From Streptomyces cellostaticus (GTDB lineage: Bacteria > Actinomycetota > Actinomycetes > Streptomycetales > Streptomycetaceae): DNA of 64,000 bases. Of this stretch, positions 48,954 to 58,294 are shown piece by piece (positions within the stretch are counted from its first letter, which is position 1; the number at the start of each line of letters is the position of its first letter). Both the position numbers and the translations under genes were made by a program. The stretch lies in NCBI RefSeq assembly GCF_001513965.1, contig NZ_KQ948020.1:62001-126000 (forward strand), written 5' to 3'. The notes under the pieces are model-generated. The model was not told the origin of the DNA and made no database searches. It saw nothing but the letters and a program-made list of their open reading frames with translations.

Positions 48954-50699
48954 TCAGGGCTGGACCAGCACCACGCACGACTCCCCGGGCACCTGCAGCA
49001 GCCCGTCCGGGCCCGGCGCCGCCACCGGCTCCCACGCGGCGAGGACCTGCGCCCGGCGGCTGCCCAGCGGGATCGCCGCCGCTTCCTTGCTCAGGTTGAC
49101 CGCCACCCGGACGTCCCCGCGCCGGAACGCCAGCCAGCGGGCCTCCTCGTCGTAGGCCACCTTCGTGTCGGCGAGGTCGGGATCGGTGAGGTCCGGCTGC
49201 TCCCGGCGCAGCGCGATCAGCCGCCGGTACCAGGCCAGCACGCGCGCGTGGGGCTCGCGTTCCGGCTCCGACCAGTCGAGGCAGGACCGCTCCCGGGTCG
49301 CCGGGTCCTGCGGGTCCGGTACGTCCTCCTCGGCCCACCCGTGCTGTGCGAACTCCCGGCGCCTGCCCCGCCGTACCGCCTCGGCCAGCTCCGGGTCCGT
49401 GTGGTCGGTGAAGAACTGCCAGGGCGTGCCCGCCGCCCACTCCTCGCCCATGAACAGCATCGGCGTGAACGGCGCGGTCAGTGTGAGCGTGGCCGCGCAG
49501 GCCAGCAGGCCGGGGGAGAGGAGGGCCGAAAGACGGTTCCCCTGCGCGCGGTTGCCGACCTGGTCGTGGGTCTGGCTGAAGCCCAGCAGCCGGTGCCCGG
49601 CCACGCGCGCCCGGTCCAGCGGCCGGCCGTGGCTGCGCCCCCGGAAGGCCGAGTACGTACCGTCGTGGAAGTAGCCGCCGGTGAGCGTCTTGGCGAGCGC
49701 GGCGAAGGGGGCGCGCGCGAAGTCGGCGTAGTAGCCCTGGGACTCGCCGGTCAGCGCGGTGTGCACGGCGTGATGGAAGTCGTCGTTCCACTGTGCGTGC
49801 AGCCCGAGGCCGTTCTCCGCGCGCGGGGTGATGATCCGCGGGTTGTTCAGGTCGGACTCGGCGATCAGGGACAGCGGGCGGTCCAGCTCGCCGGCGAGGT
49901 CGTCGACGGCCGCCGACAGCTCCTCCAGGAAGTGGCACGCGCGCGTGTCGTACAGCGCGTGCACGGCGTCCAGGCGCAGCCCGTCGATCCGGTAGTCCCG
50001 CAGCCACGCCAGCGCGCTGCCCAGGAGATACGCGCGCACCTCGTCCGAGCCGGGCGCGTCCAGGTTCACCGCGGCGCCCCACGGCGTGTGGTGCGTGTCC
50101 GTGAAGTACGGCCCGAACAGCGGCAGGTAGTTGCCCGACGGGCCCAAGTGGTTGTGGACGACGTCCAGGACGACGCCCAGGCCCAGTTCGTGCGCCCGGT
50201 CAACGAACCGTTTCAGCGCCTCGGGGCCGCCGTACGGCTCGTGCACCGCCCACAGCGACACGCCCTCGTAGCCCCAGCCGTGCCGCCCCGGGAAGGGGCA
50301 CAGCGGCATCAACTCCACATGCGTGACACCCAGTTCCGCCAGGTGCTCCAGACGCGCGGCGGCCGCGTCCAGGGTGCCCTCGCGGGTGTACGTGCCCACG
50401 TGCAGCTCGTAGAGCACCGCGCCCGGCAGCTCGCGCCCCGCCCACGCGGCACGCCACGCGTACCGCCCGTGGTCGACCACCGCGCTCAGCCCGTCCGGGC
50501 CGTCCGGCTGGCGGCGCGAGCGCGGGTCGGGCAGGACCGGACCGCCGTCCAGCGCGAACCCGTACCGCGAGCCGTCCTGCGCCCGAGCCTGTCCCGTCCA
50601 CCAGCCGACGCGCTCCGGATCGCGCTCCAACGCGCGCGTGGCGCCGTCGCAATGGAGCGTCACACGGTCTGCCTGTGGTGCCCACACCTCGAACTGCAC
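48954..50699 (-). CDS. treZ: Malto-oligosyltrehalose trehalohydrolase
   Basis: GH13 enzyme, 581 residues, that releases trehalose from maltooligosyl-trehalose made by TreY. N-terminal CBM48-like domain (FEVWAPQADRVTLHCDG), then a TIM barrel with DVVHNHLGPSGNYL, GLRLDAVHAL (nucleophile Asp), LIAESDLN (acid Glu) and QTHDQVGNR (third Asp). It shares orientation with treY (55844) and glgX (59608), but other genes lie between them, unlike compact tre clusters. Confidence 0.95.
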   Translation of the reverse strand: MQFEVWAPQADRVTLHCDGATRALERDPERVGWWTGQARAQDGSRYGFALDGGPVLPDPRSRRQPDGPDGLSAVVDHGRYAWRAAWAGRELPGAVLYELHVGTYTREGTLDAAAARLEHLAELGVTHVELMPLCPFPGRHGWGYEGVSLWAVHEPYGGPEALKRFVDRAHELGLGVVLDVVHNHLGPSGNYLPLFGPYFTDTHHTPWGAAVNLDAPGSDEVRAYLLGSALAWLRDYRIDGLRLDAVHALYDTRACHFLEELSAAVDDLAGELDRPLSLIAESDLNNPRIITPRAENGLGLHAQWNDDFHHAVHTALTGESQGYYADFARAPFAALAKTLTGGYFHDGTYSAFRGRSHGRPLDRARVAGHRLLGFSQTHDQVGNRAQGNRLSALLSPGLLACAATLTLTAPFTPMLFMGEEWAAGTPWQFFTDHTDPELAEAVRRGRRREFAQHGWAEEDVPDPQDPATRERSCLDWSEPEREPHARVLAWYRRLIALRREQPDLTDPDLADTKVAYDEEARWLAFRRGDVRVAVNLSKEAAAIPLGSRRAQVLAAWEPVAAPGPDGLLQVPGESCVVLVQP

Positions 50700-50873
50700 G
50701 GACGGTTCCCCTTCGTCTGCTCACCGTGATGTAGCCCGTCCATCGTGCCGCGAAAGCGATCAATCCGCCGTCGAATCCGCCCTTTCCCGGCAGGTGTCGT
50801 GGAAGCGCACGCCCATGGCGGCCGTTTCCCCCGTTTCTGGACACCAGGGGTTCACTGTCCGACAATCACCAGC

Positions 50874-51449
50874 GTGACGTCGTCCTTCGAGTTCCCCACG
50901 TACCCCGCGCGGCTGTCCGACGCGGAGCGCGACAAGGCGGTGCAGGTGCTGCGAGACGGCGTCGCGATGGGCCGGCTGTCGCACGACACGTTCGTGCGCC
51001 GCATGGAACTCGCGCTCGCCGCGCGCCGTGCCGACGAACTCGCCGCCCTCACCGCCGACCTGCCTCGCGAGAACCGTTTCTCCCGCGTGGTCCTCGGCAC
51101 CGTCGAGGCCGTCTCCGGATTCACCGTACGGCTGCGCCGGGCCTGGCAGGCCGAGCGGCTGCCCAAGCTGCTGCTGCCGCAGGCGGCGGGCGGCCATCCG
51201 CTGCGCATAGGCCGCGACCCCGCCAGCGGGCTGCGCCTGAACCACGAGACCGTCTCCCGCGTACATGCCGAACTGCGCCGGCAGGGCGGCATGTGGGTGC
51301 TCAGGGACCTCGGCTCCACCAATGGCACGACGGTCAACGGCCGCCGTGTGGTGGGCGCCGTCGTGGTCCACGAGGGCGACCAGGTCGCCTTCGGGCGGAT
51401 CGCCTTCCGGCTCGCTGCGCACCAGGAGACGTTTCCGCATTCGAACTGA
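50874..51449 (+). CDS. DUF1707-FHA domain protein
   Basis: 191 residues. The N-terminal DUF1707 module (RLSDAERDKAVQVLRDGVAMGRLSHDTF-type sequence, ALAARRADELAALTADLP) is joined by a linker to a C-terminal FHA domain (LRIGRDPASGLRL, HETVSRVHAEL, LRDLGSTNGTTVNG) that should bind phosphothreonine. Such proteins take part in Ser/Thr-kinase signalling. No kinase gene is adjacent. The GTG 50874 is chosen because the DUF1707 homology starts a few residues later. Confidence 0.88.
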   Translation: MTSSFEFPTYPARLSDAERDKAVQVLRDGVAMGRLSHDTFVRRMELALAARRADELAALTADLPRENRFSRVVLGTVEAVSGFTVRLRRAWQAERLPKLLLPQAAGGHPLRIGRDPASGLRLNHETVSRVHAELRRQGGMWVLRDLGSTNGTTVNGRRVVGAVVVHEGDQVAFGRIAFRLAAHQETFPHSN

Positions 51450-51529
51450 CGCGCCACCGTGGGCCCGTACGGGTTCCGTTCGGGTGAGTCGGGGTGGGGA
51501 ACGCGGGCCGCCGAGCCGATGGTTCGGGA

Positions 51530-51952
51530 ATGACGTACATCACCCGAGCGACAGCGGCCGCAGGCGCCCTGCTGGCGTCCGTCGGCCTCCTTGCCGCGGG
51601 CCCGGCCCAGGCGGCACCCCGTAACGCGTTTCCTCTTCCCGGCAACTGGCTCTACCTCTCCGCCACCCCGGGCGAGACCCAGCCCAGCAACACGCGCGGC
51701 AAGCTGCTGCTGTGCGACCCCGTGCCCCTGGGGTTCGCGCAGGCGGCCGAGGCCTGTGCCGAACTCGCGGCCGTCGACGGCGACATCGCGCGCATTCCGC
51801 ACAGGAAGGTCTTCTGCCCGATGATCTTCGCCCCGGTGACCGTCCACGCGCGCGGGCAGTGGAACGGCCGGCCGGTCGACTACCAGGAGACCTACACCAG
51901 CAAGTGCGTCATGGCAGCGCGGACGGGACCGGTGTTCGCCCTGGACAGGTGA
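51530..51952 (+). CDS. Subtilisin inhibitor (SSI)-like secreted protein
   Basis: 140 residues with a signal peptide ending AQA (near 28). The mature domain follows the Streptomyces subtilisin inhibitor pattern: LLCDP, EACAELAAVDGDIARI, VFCPMIFAPVTV and SKCVMAARTGPVFAL, with four cysteines for two disulfides. By comparison with SSI the reactive bond follows the Met of CPM, giving P1 Met and subtilisin/chymotrypsin-type specificity. It controls extracellular proteases during growth. It is followed convergently by an M14 peptidase gene. Confidence 0.9.
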   Translation: MTYITRATAAAGALLASVGLLAAGPAQAAPRNAFPLPGNWLYLSATPGETQPSNTRGKLLLCDPVPLGFAQAAEACAELAAVDGDIARIPHRKVFCPMIFAPVTVHARGQWNGRPVDYQETYTSKCVMAARTGPVFALDR

Positions 51953-51997
51953 GCCCGGCTGTCGGCAGGCGGGTAAGACACGGGCGGCGTGAAGGCC

Positions 51998-53248
51998 TCA
52001 CGCCGCCCGCTCCCGGGCCTGCTGGGCCGCCACCAGCACCGTCCTGGACTGGTGCTCCACCTGGTGCTCCAACGGCACCCAGCGGGCTCTGAAACGCCCC
52101 GCGAAGGCTTCGCACCAGGAAGCGACGAGCTGTTCCAGCCGGGGTGCCGCCCGGTCGTCCGTCTCCCGCAGCACCCGCAGCAGCATGGCCGCTGCCCGCA
52201 GCGGCAGCCGCCGCCCGAAGGCGTCCACACTGCCGACGTACGCCATCGTCGTGCCGGCCGGCGGTGTGTGGGTCCAGTCCTGCGCCAGGCCCGGTATCAG
52301 CTCCAGCGCCCACCGGGCCGCCCGCAGCAGCGGACCGTCCGCGCCCTCCAGCCGGGGCAGCGCCTCGGCGAGCACCCGCTCCACCTCCAGCGAGTCCCGC
52401 AGCAGCCGCTGTGCCAGCCGGCGTATCGCCGCCGCCGGCGCCGGGTGCGGCGCCGGGTCGTCCACCAGGTCGCTGGCCCACATCGGGACCTCCACGACGG
52501 CCGTCAGACCGCCGTAGCGGTGCGTGTGGTACCAGGTGCTGTGCCGCGCGTCGTCCGGCATGCTCGGGTACGCGACGCCCGTCTCCGGGCCGGGCATCAC
52601 ATGCACCCCGGGCCCGGAGGCCGGCCAGCCCGCGGCGTCCGAGGCACCCGCCTCCACCGGGATGTGCAGTTCCGCCGCGGACTTGGCGAACGGCTCGGCG
52701 AGGCCCGGCACGTCCTTCGTCAACTGCACCCAGCTGCCGCCCAGATCGGTGCCGTGCAGCGTCACCTGGAGATAGGGCCGCAGTTCGTCGATCACCCCGG
52801 TCAGGGTCCGGGTCTCGGGCGGCAGCCGGTCCGGCGGCAGTACCGCCGGCGACCACTCGGGCTGCTCCGCGCCCGTCGGCCGGTAGAAGCCGAGGTGGTA
52901 GTCGAGCAGGCTGCGCGGCGCCGGGGTCACATGCAGGCTCGCGCCGTCCGGGTCCGCGCACAGCAGGAAGTGCCAGGAGGTGCCGGCCCGCAACTCCCGC
53001 TCGGCCAGCACCCGCTCGGCCAGCACCCGGAGGGTGGAGCCGCCGGTCGGCTCGTTGGCGTGGGCGCCCGCGACGACCAGCACCGCACGCCGGGCGTGCC
53101 CCACGGACAGCAGGTGCAGGGGCCGGCCGGCCCGCGAGACGCCCACCTGTCTGAGCGCGCACAGCCCGGGCTGCTGAGCGGCCAACGCCCGGGCGGAGGC
53201 GACCAGTTCGGGAACGCTGGGGTAGCGCAGCTCCGGCAGGAGACTCAC
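51998..53248 (-). CDS. M14-family zinc carboxypeptidase-like protein
   Basis: About 416 residues. Zinc ligands are His63 and Glu66 in GAHANEPTGG and the later His in TLHGTDLGG. The N-terminal part RYPSVPELVASARAL and VGVSRAGRPLHLLSVG fits M14 peptidases. No signal peptide is seen, so action is probably cytoplasmic, on peptides or muropeptides. GTG 53248 follows GGGGTGAG; an in-frame start at 53308 adds 20 Arg/Gly-rich residues and is less likely. The LysR-linked lpd gene lies upstream on the same strand. Confidence 0.85.
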   Translation of the reverse strand: MSLLPELRYPSVPELVASARALAAQQPGLCALRQVGVSRAGRPLHLLSVGHARRAVLVVAGAHANEPTGGSTLRVLAERVLAERELRAGTSWHFLLCADPDGASLHVTPAPRSLLDYHLGFYRPTGAEQPEWSPAVLPPDRLPPETRTLTGVIDELRPYLQVTLHGTDLGGSWVQLTKDVPGLAEPFAKSAAELHIPVEAGASDAAGWPASGPGVHVMPGPETGVAYPSMPDDARHSTWYHTHRYGGLTAVVEVPMWASDLVDDPAPHPAPAAAIRRLAQRLLRDSLEVERVLAEALPRLEGADGPLLRAARWALELIPGLAQDWTHTPPAGTTMAYVGSVDAFGRRLPLRAAAMLLRVLRETDDRAAPRLEQLVASWCEAFAGRFRARWVPLEHQVEHQSRTVLVAAQQARERAA

Positions 53249-53383
53249 CCCCGACTTGTCCGCCCGGCTTCGCCCTCCCAGTGCCGCACGGCATGGGTGA
53301 ACTGTCAAGCACTCGACGGGGGAGGCTCCAGGGGGCGCCCGGACGCACTCCCGGACCGCGGTCGGCCGCCGTGCTCCGGGTAC

Positions 53384-54817
53384 TCACTGCTGGTGCAGGC
53401 CGCGTCCCGCGAGCGTCAGGAACACCTCGCCGACCGCTTCCGACAGCGTCGGGTGCGCGTGCACGTGCCGGGCCACGTCCGAGGGCTGGGCGTCCCAGCC
53501 GACGATCAGCTGGCTCTCGGCGATCATCTCCGACACATGGGGGCCCACCAGGTGCACCCCGAGCACCTGCCCGCCGCCGGCCTCGGCCACGACCTTCACC
53601 ATGCCGCCCTGCCCGTGCACCATGCCCTTGGCGACGGCGGTCAGCGGCATCGTGTTGACCTCGACCTCGTGCCCACGCGCGCGTGCCTCCGCCTCGCCGA
53701 GCCCCACGGACGCGGTCTGCGGCGACGAGTACGTCACCCGGGGCACCGCCGCGTACTCGACCGCCGGCGACGACATCCCCGCCAGTGTCTCGGCCACCAG
53801 CAGACCCTCCGCGAACGAGGCGTGCGCCAGGCCGAGCGAGGGCGGCGGCAGCAGGTCGCCCACGACATGCATCCCCGGTACGGCCGTCTCCAGCCGGCTC
53901 CAGTCCGCCGGTGCGACGAACCCGCGCTCGTCCGTCGTCAGACCGGCGGCGGCCAGGTCCAGGCCCTCGGTGACCGGGGCCCGGCCGACGGCCACCAGCA
54001 GCCGCTCCGCCTCCACTACCCGGGTCTCTCCGCGCGCGGTGCGCACGCGCGCGCGTATGCCGTCCTCCAGTACCTCCGCGTCCAGCAGCCGCGCGCCCGC
54101 CTGCACGTCGATGCCCCGCTTCTTCAGGCCGCGCGTCAGATGACGGCTCACCTCGGCGTCCTCCAGCGGCACGATCCGGTCGGCGGCCTCCACCAGGGTG
54201 ACCTGCGCGCCCATCGACCGGTGGAAGGAGGCGTACTCCACGCCGATCGCGCCCCCGCCCAGCACCAGCACGGAGGCGGGGAGCCCCGGCGCGAACAGCG
54301 CGTCGTCGCTGGTCACCACGCGCCGGCCGTCCGGCGAGAGCCCCGGGAGCATGCGCGGGCGTGAGCCGGTCGCGAGGACGATCCCACGGTGCGCGATGAA
54401 GTCGCGCACGCCGAGCGCGGGTTCGTTGTGCACATCCTCGACGCGTACGGCGCGCGGCCCTGTGAGCCGCGCGCTGCCTCGGACCACCCGCACGCCTGCA
54501 TGCGCAAGATGAGCCTCCACCCCTTGGTGATTGCGCGCCACGATGTCGTCCCGGGTGGCCACCAGCGCCGGCCAGTCCACGGAGTCCAGCGTGGCCTTCA
54601 CGCCCCAGCGTTCGCGGGCCTCGGCGATGCCGTCGACGAGTTCGGCGGCGTGCAGCATCGCCTTGCTCGGGATGCAGCCCCGGTGCAGACAGGTCCCGCC
54701 GACCTTGTCGCGTTCGACGAGTACGACGTCGAGACCGAGGGAGGCGGCGCGCAGGGCGGTGCTGTACCCGCCCGTGCCCCCGCCGATGACGATGACATCC
54801 GGTGTGTTGATGCTCAT
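53384..54817 (-). CDS. lpdA: Dihydrolipoyl dehydrogenase
   Basis: FAD disulfide oxidoreductase, 477 residues, that reoxidises lipoamide of 2-oxoacid dehydrogenase complexes. FAD motif IVIGGGTGGYSTALRAA, redox pair GGTCLHRGCIPSK, NAD motif VLVLGGGAIGVEYA, VGDLLPPPSLGLAHASF and the base in HAHPTLSEAV are intact. No dehydrogenase or acyltransferase subunit is adjacent, so it is free-standing. ATG 54817 with GGAGGGTGGGG upstream. It is divergent from a LysR gene 87 bases away that may regulate it. Confidence 0.93.
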   Translation of the reverse strand: MSINTPDVIVIGGGTGGYSTALRAASLGLDVVLVERDKVGGTCLHRGCIPSKAMLHAAELVDGIAEARERWGVKATLDSVDWPALVATRDDIVARNHQGVEAHLAHAGVRVVRGSARLTGPRAVRVEDVHNEPALGVRDFIAHRGIVLATGSRPRMLPGLSPDGRRVVTSDDALFAPGLPASVLVLGGGAIGVEYASFHRSMGAQVTLVEAADRIVPLEDAEVSRHLTRGLKKRGIDVQAGARLLDAEVLEDGIRARVRTARGETRVVEAERLLVAVGRAPVTEGLDLAAAGLTTDERGFVAPADWSRLETAVPGMHVVGDLLPPPSLGLAHASFAEGLLVAETLAGMSSPAVEYAAVPRVTYSSPQTASVGLGEAEARARGHEVEVNTMPLTAVAKGMVHGQGGMVKVVAEAGGGQVLGVHLVGPHVSEMIAESQLIVGWDAQPSDVARHVHAHPTLSEAVGEVFLTLAGRGLHQQ

Positions 54818-54904
54818 GGCCCCACCCTCCGTCCATCCCTTGCCATGAGTCCAAGGCAATGTTCTTGTAGAATCCATGCAGGATCTTCATGGGAGGGTGC
54901 GGAG

Positions 54905-55837
54905 TTGAGCCTGCGGCAGATGGAGTACTTCCTGACGGTCGTCCAGGAGGCGTCCTTCACGCGCGCGGCGGACGCCCTGCACGTCACCCAGCCCGCGCTC
55001 TCGCACCAGATCAAGGCGCTGGAGAAGTCGGTCGGAGGCGCCCTGCTGGAGCGGTTGCCGCGCGGAGTGCGCCTCACCCCGATGGGCCGCGCATTCCTGC
55101 CGCACGCCGAACTCGCCGTCCGCAGCGCCTCCCAGGCCCGACGCGCGGCCCGCGCCGCCGCCGGCGCCGAGGGCGGCGAACTGCACGTCGCGGCCCTGCA
55201 CTCCATCGCCGTCGGCGCCCTGCCCGACGTCTTCGCCCGCTGGCGCGCGAGGCACCCGCAGGTCCTGCTGCGCCTGCACGAGTACGCCACCACCGAGGCC
55301 CTGGAGGAGGCCGTGCAGCGCGGCACCGCCGACCTCGCCGTGGGCCCCGCACCCGCCGACCCGCCCGGCACCGTCGTCCCGGTCGGCGAGGAGGAACTGG
55401 TCCTCGTGGTGCCGTTCGACGACCGTCTCGCAGGCCGTACGACCGTGACGCTGCCGGAACTCGCCGACCGCGCCTGGATCCGCTGCGCCATGGAACCCGT
55501 CGTCCACGGCGAGCGCTTCCTCGACTGGGCGTGCGGCAAGGCCGGGTTCAGACCGCGGACCGCGGTGTGGACCGAGCACACCTCGACGGCCGTGCGCATG
55601 GCCGCCGCCGGGGTGGGGGTGTGCGCCGCGCCCGCCCACATCGTGCGCGGTGCCGTCGGCGAGGACTGCGTGCTCCTCACCCCCGACCCGCCCTGGAAGC
55701 GCGCCCTGAGCGTCTACGCGCGCGCGGCGCCCACCGGGGCCGCCGAGGCCTTCGTGGACCTCCTGCGCGCCGTCTGGCCCTCCCTCGGAGCGCCGCCACC
55801 CGCGCGTGGGTACGAGGACTGCGAGCTGCCCGCCTGA
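54905..55837 (+). CDS. LysR family transcriptional regulator
   Basis: 310 residues with helix-turn-helix MEYFLTVVQEASFTRAADAL and VTQPALSHQIKALEKSVGG, then a substrate-sensing domain. It starts at TTG 54905 after GGGAGGG; an ATG five codons later is possible. Divergent arrangement with lpdA suggests control of lpdA and of itself. It converges with treY, with stops 6 bases apart. Confidence 0.9.
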   Translation: MSLRQMEYFLTVVQEASFTRAADALHVTQPALSHQIKALEKSVGGALLERLPRGVRLTPMGRAFLPHAELAVRSASQARRAARAAAGAEGGELHVAALHSIAVGALPDVFARWRARHPQVLLRLHEYATTEALEEAVQRGTADLAVGPAPADPPGTVVPVGEEELVLVVPFDDRLAGRTTVTLPELADRAWIRCAMEPVVHGERFLDWACGKAGFRPRTAVWTEHTSTAVRMAAAGVGVCAAPAHIVRGAVGEDCVLLTPDPPWKRALSVYARAAPTGAAEAFVDLLRAVWPSLGAPPPARGYEDCELPA

Positions 55838-55843
55838 GCCTCC

Positions 55844-58213
55844 TCAGGCATCCTGGACCCGCTCCAGCAGAACCACCGGGAGCCGTTCGAAGAGGTCCGC
55901 CACGCGCGCGTGCCCGGTGAACTCCCGCTCCGGCGTCAGCACGTCCGCCCACCGTCCCGGTGGCAGTGGCAGCCGCGTCTCCCGCCAGCCCCCCGCCTCC
56001 GCCAGCTGCAGCGACAGGCGCGTCACCGCCGTCACGACCTCCCCGGAGCGCACGAACGCCGTACAGTGCTGCGCCGCCGGACCCTCGGCCTCCAGCGGCG
56101 CGTACGTCGCCGCCGCGCCGAAGGCCTCGGCCCTGCGGGCACGCAGCCGCAGCGCCGCCGCCGTCAGGGCGTTCTTCTCGCCGGGCGCTTCCGGCGGGAA
56201 CGCCGCCGGCCGCCGGTTGTCCGGGTCCACCAGCGCCCGGTACTCGCCCTCCGTGCCCTGGTACACGTCCGGCACCCCCGGCATCGTCAGATGGACCAGC
56301 GCGGTCCCGAGGACGTTCGCCCGGATGTGCGGCTCCAGCGCCCTGCGGAAGGCGGCCACGCGCTCCCCGGGTGGTCCGCACGGCCCGGCCGTGACGAAAG
56401 CCGCCACCGCCTCCTCGTACGGCGGCTCCTGCTCCGTCCAGCTCGTGTACATGCCCGCCTCCCGCACATGCTTCAGCAGCGCCCCCTGGACCCGCTCCGC
56501 CTGCGCCGGTCCCAGCCCGAACACCGTCTGCCAGGCCGCCCAGGCCAGCTGCCCGTCCGGTGCGCCCTCCTCGGGCAGGGTCACCTCGGCGAGCAACTCC
56601 GCCCAGCGGCCGGGGCACTCGGTGAGCACGGCCAGTGCCGCGCGCACGTCGGTGCTGCGCTTGGTGTCGTGGGTGGAGACGACCGTGCCGGTGAGCGGCC
56701 ACTCGCGCTGCACGCGCGCGCAGTACGCGTGGAAGTCCTCCGGGGACACGCCGGGGCTGCCCGGGTCGCCGCCCACCTCGGTCGCCGACAGCAGGGGCAC
56801 ATAGCGGTAGAACGCCGTGTCCTCCACGGACTTGGCGCGCAGCGCCGACGCGGTCTGCGCGAACCGGGTGCGGAACTCCAGCCGGTCGGCGTGGTCCGGT
56901 GCCGAAGGTTCACCGGGCGCCTCGACCAGCAGCCGGCGCACGATGCCGACGGCTTCGGCCTCCTCGGGCACCACGAAGGCCAGCCGGGCCTCCTCGGCGG
57001 CCTGCTCGGTGAGGACGGCGCAGGCGTCACCGGAGGCGTAGGGCCGGTAGACGCGCAGCCGTACCAGCAGTTCCTCCGCGGCCGTGCGCAGCGCCCAGGG
57101 CGCCCGGTCGCGCAGCGTGAGGTCCGACGAGGCGGCGCACAGCCGGGCGGCCACCCGGGTGAGCCGGTCGGTCTCGGCGGCCAGCTCGTGCGTGAGCACC
57201 TTGTAGGCGGCCCGCCGCACCGTGGCCTCCCAGTTGCCGCCCCGGTCCGTCTGCGGCGCCGCGAACGCCCGGTACCGCCCGAGCAGTTCGTACGCCCCGG
57301 CGCGGTCCGTGAACAGGCCGTCGACCTGGCGCAGGGCGTCGTAGCCCGTGGTGCCCGCGACGGGCCAGGAGGCCGGCAGCCGCTCGCCGTCGGCGAGGAT
57401 CTTCTCCACGACCGTCCAGCGCCCGCCACTCGCCTCGTGCAGGCGCTCCAGATAGCCGTCGGGGTCCGCGAGTCCGTCCGGATGGTCGATCCGCAGCCCG
57501 TCGAGCACGCCCTCCGCCAGCAGCTGGAGGATCTTGGCGTGGGTGGCCTCGAACACCTCGGGGTCCTCCACGCGCACCCCGATCAGCTCCGAGATGCTGA
57601 AGAAGCGCCGGTAGTTCAGCTCGGTGCGGGCGAGCCGCCACCACACCGGGCGGTACCACTGCGCGTCCAGCAGCCGGGGCAGCGGCAGGTCCTCGGTGCC
57701 CGCGCGGAGGGGGAAGGCGTGGTCGTGGTAGCGCAGGACGTCTCCGTCGACGACGAGGCGGTCCAGCTCCGAGCCGAGCGGACCGCCGAGCACGGGCAGC
57801 AGCACCCGTCCGCCCTGCGCCTCCCAGTCGATGTCGAACCAGCGCGCGTACGGCGAGCCGGGCCCCTCGCGCAGCACCTCCCACAGCGCGCGGTTGTGCC
57901 GGGGGACCATGGCCATGTGGTTCGGCACGATGTCCACCACGAGGCCCAGGCCGTGCTCCCGCGCGGTGTGCGCCAGCGCGCGCAGCCCCTCCTCACCGCC
58001 CAGTTCCTCGCGCACGCGCGCGTGGTCCACCACGTCGTAGCCGTGCGCGGAGCCCGGGACGGCCTCCAGGACGGGGGACAGGTGCAGGTGCGAGACGCCG
58101 AGCGACGCCAGGTACGGTACGGCCGCCGCGGCGGCGGCGAACGGGAACGCGGGCTGGAGTTGCAGCCGGTAGGTGGCCGTGGGCACGTCCGGTCGGGGTC
58201 GCGCAGAGGTCAT
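55844..58213 (-). CDS. treY: Malto-oligosyltrehalose synthase
   Basis: GH13 enzyme, 789 residues, that converts the reducing-end glucose of maltodextrins to a trehalosyl unit. Characteristic blocks: PTATYRLQLQPAFPF, VSHLHLSPVLEAVPGSAHGYDV, DIVPNHMAMV, GLRIDHPDGLADPDGYL (nucleophile Asp), VEKILADGERLP (acid Glu) and THDTKRSTDVRA. With TreZ it makes trehalose from glycogen breakdown products. It is divergent from an MFS gene. Confidence 0.95.
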   Translation of the reverse strand: MTSARPRPDVPTATYRLQLQPAFPFAAAAAAVPYLASLGVSHLHLSPVLEAVPGSAHGYDVVDHARVREELGGEEGLRALAHTAREHGLGLVVDIVPNHMAMVPRHNRALWEVLREGPGSPYARWFDIDWEAQGGRVLLPVLGGPLGSELDRLVVDGDVLRYHDHAFPLRAGTEDLPLPRLLDAQWYRPVWWRLARTELNYRRFFSISELIGVRVEDPEVFEATHAKILQLLAEGVLDGLRIDHPDGLADPDGYLERLHEASGGRWTVVEKILADGERLPASWPVAGTTGYDALRQVDGLFTDRAGAYELLGRYRAFAAPQTDRGGNWEATVRRAAYKVLTHELAAETDRLTRVAARLCAASSDLTLRDRAPWALRTAAEELLVRLRVYRPYASGDACAVLTEQAAEEARLAFVVPEEAEAVGIVRRLLVEAPGEPSAPDHADRLEFRTRFAQTASALRAKSVEDTAFYRYVPLLSATEVGGDPGSPGVSPEDFHAYCARVQREWPLTGTVVSTHDTKRSTDVRAALAVLTECPGRWAELLAEVTLPEEGAPDGQLAWAAWQTVFGLGPAQAERVQGALLKHVREAGMYTSWTEQEPPYEEAVAAFVTAGPCGPPGERVAAFRRALEPHIRANVLGTALVHLTMPGVPDVYQGTEGEYRALVDPDNRRPAAFPPEAPGEKNALTAAALRLRARRAEAFGAAATYAPLEAEGPAAQHCTAFVRSGEVVTAVTRLSLQLAEAGGWRETRLPLPPGRWADVLTPEREFTGHARVADLFERLPVVLLERVQDA

Positions 58214-58294
58214 GGAAACCTACGTACCCAGCCCGCCGTCTTTCGTGTCATCGACCCCTGCACGGACCCACGCACGCGTGCCTAGCTTCGAGTG

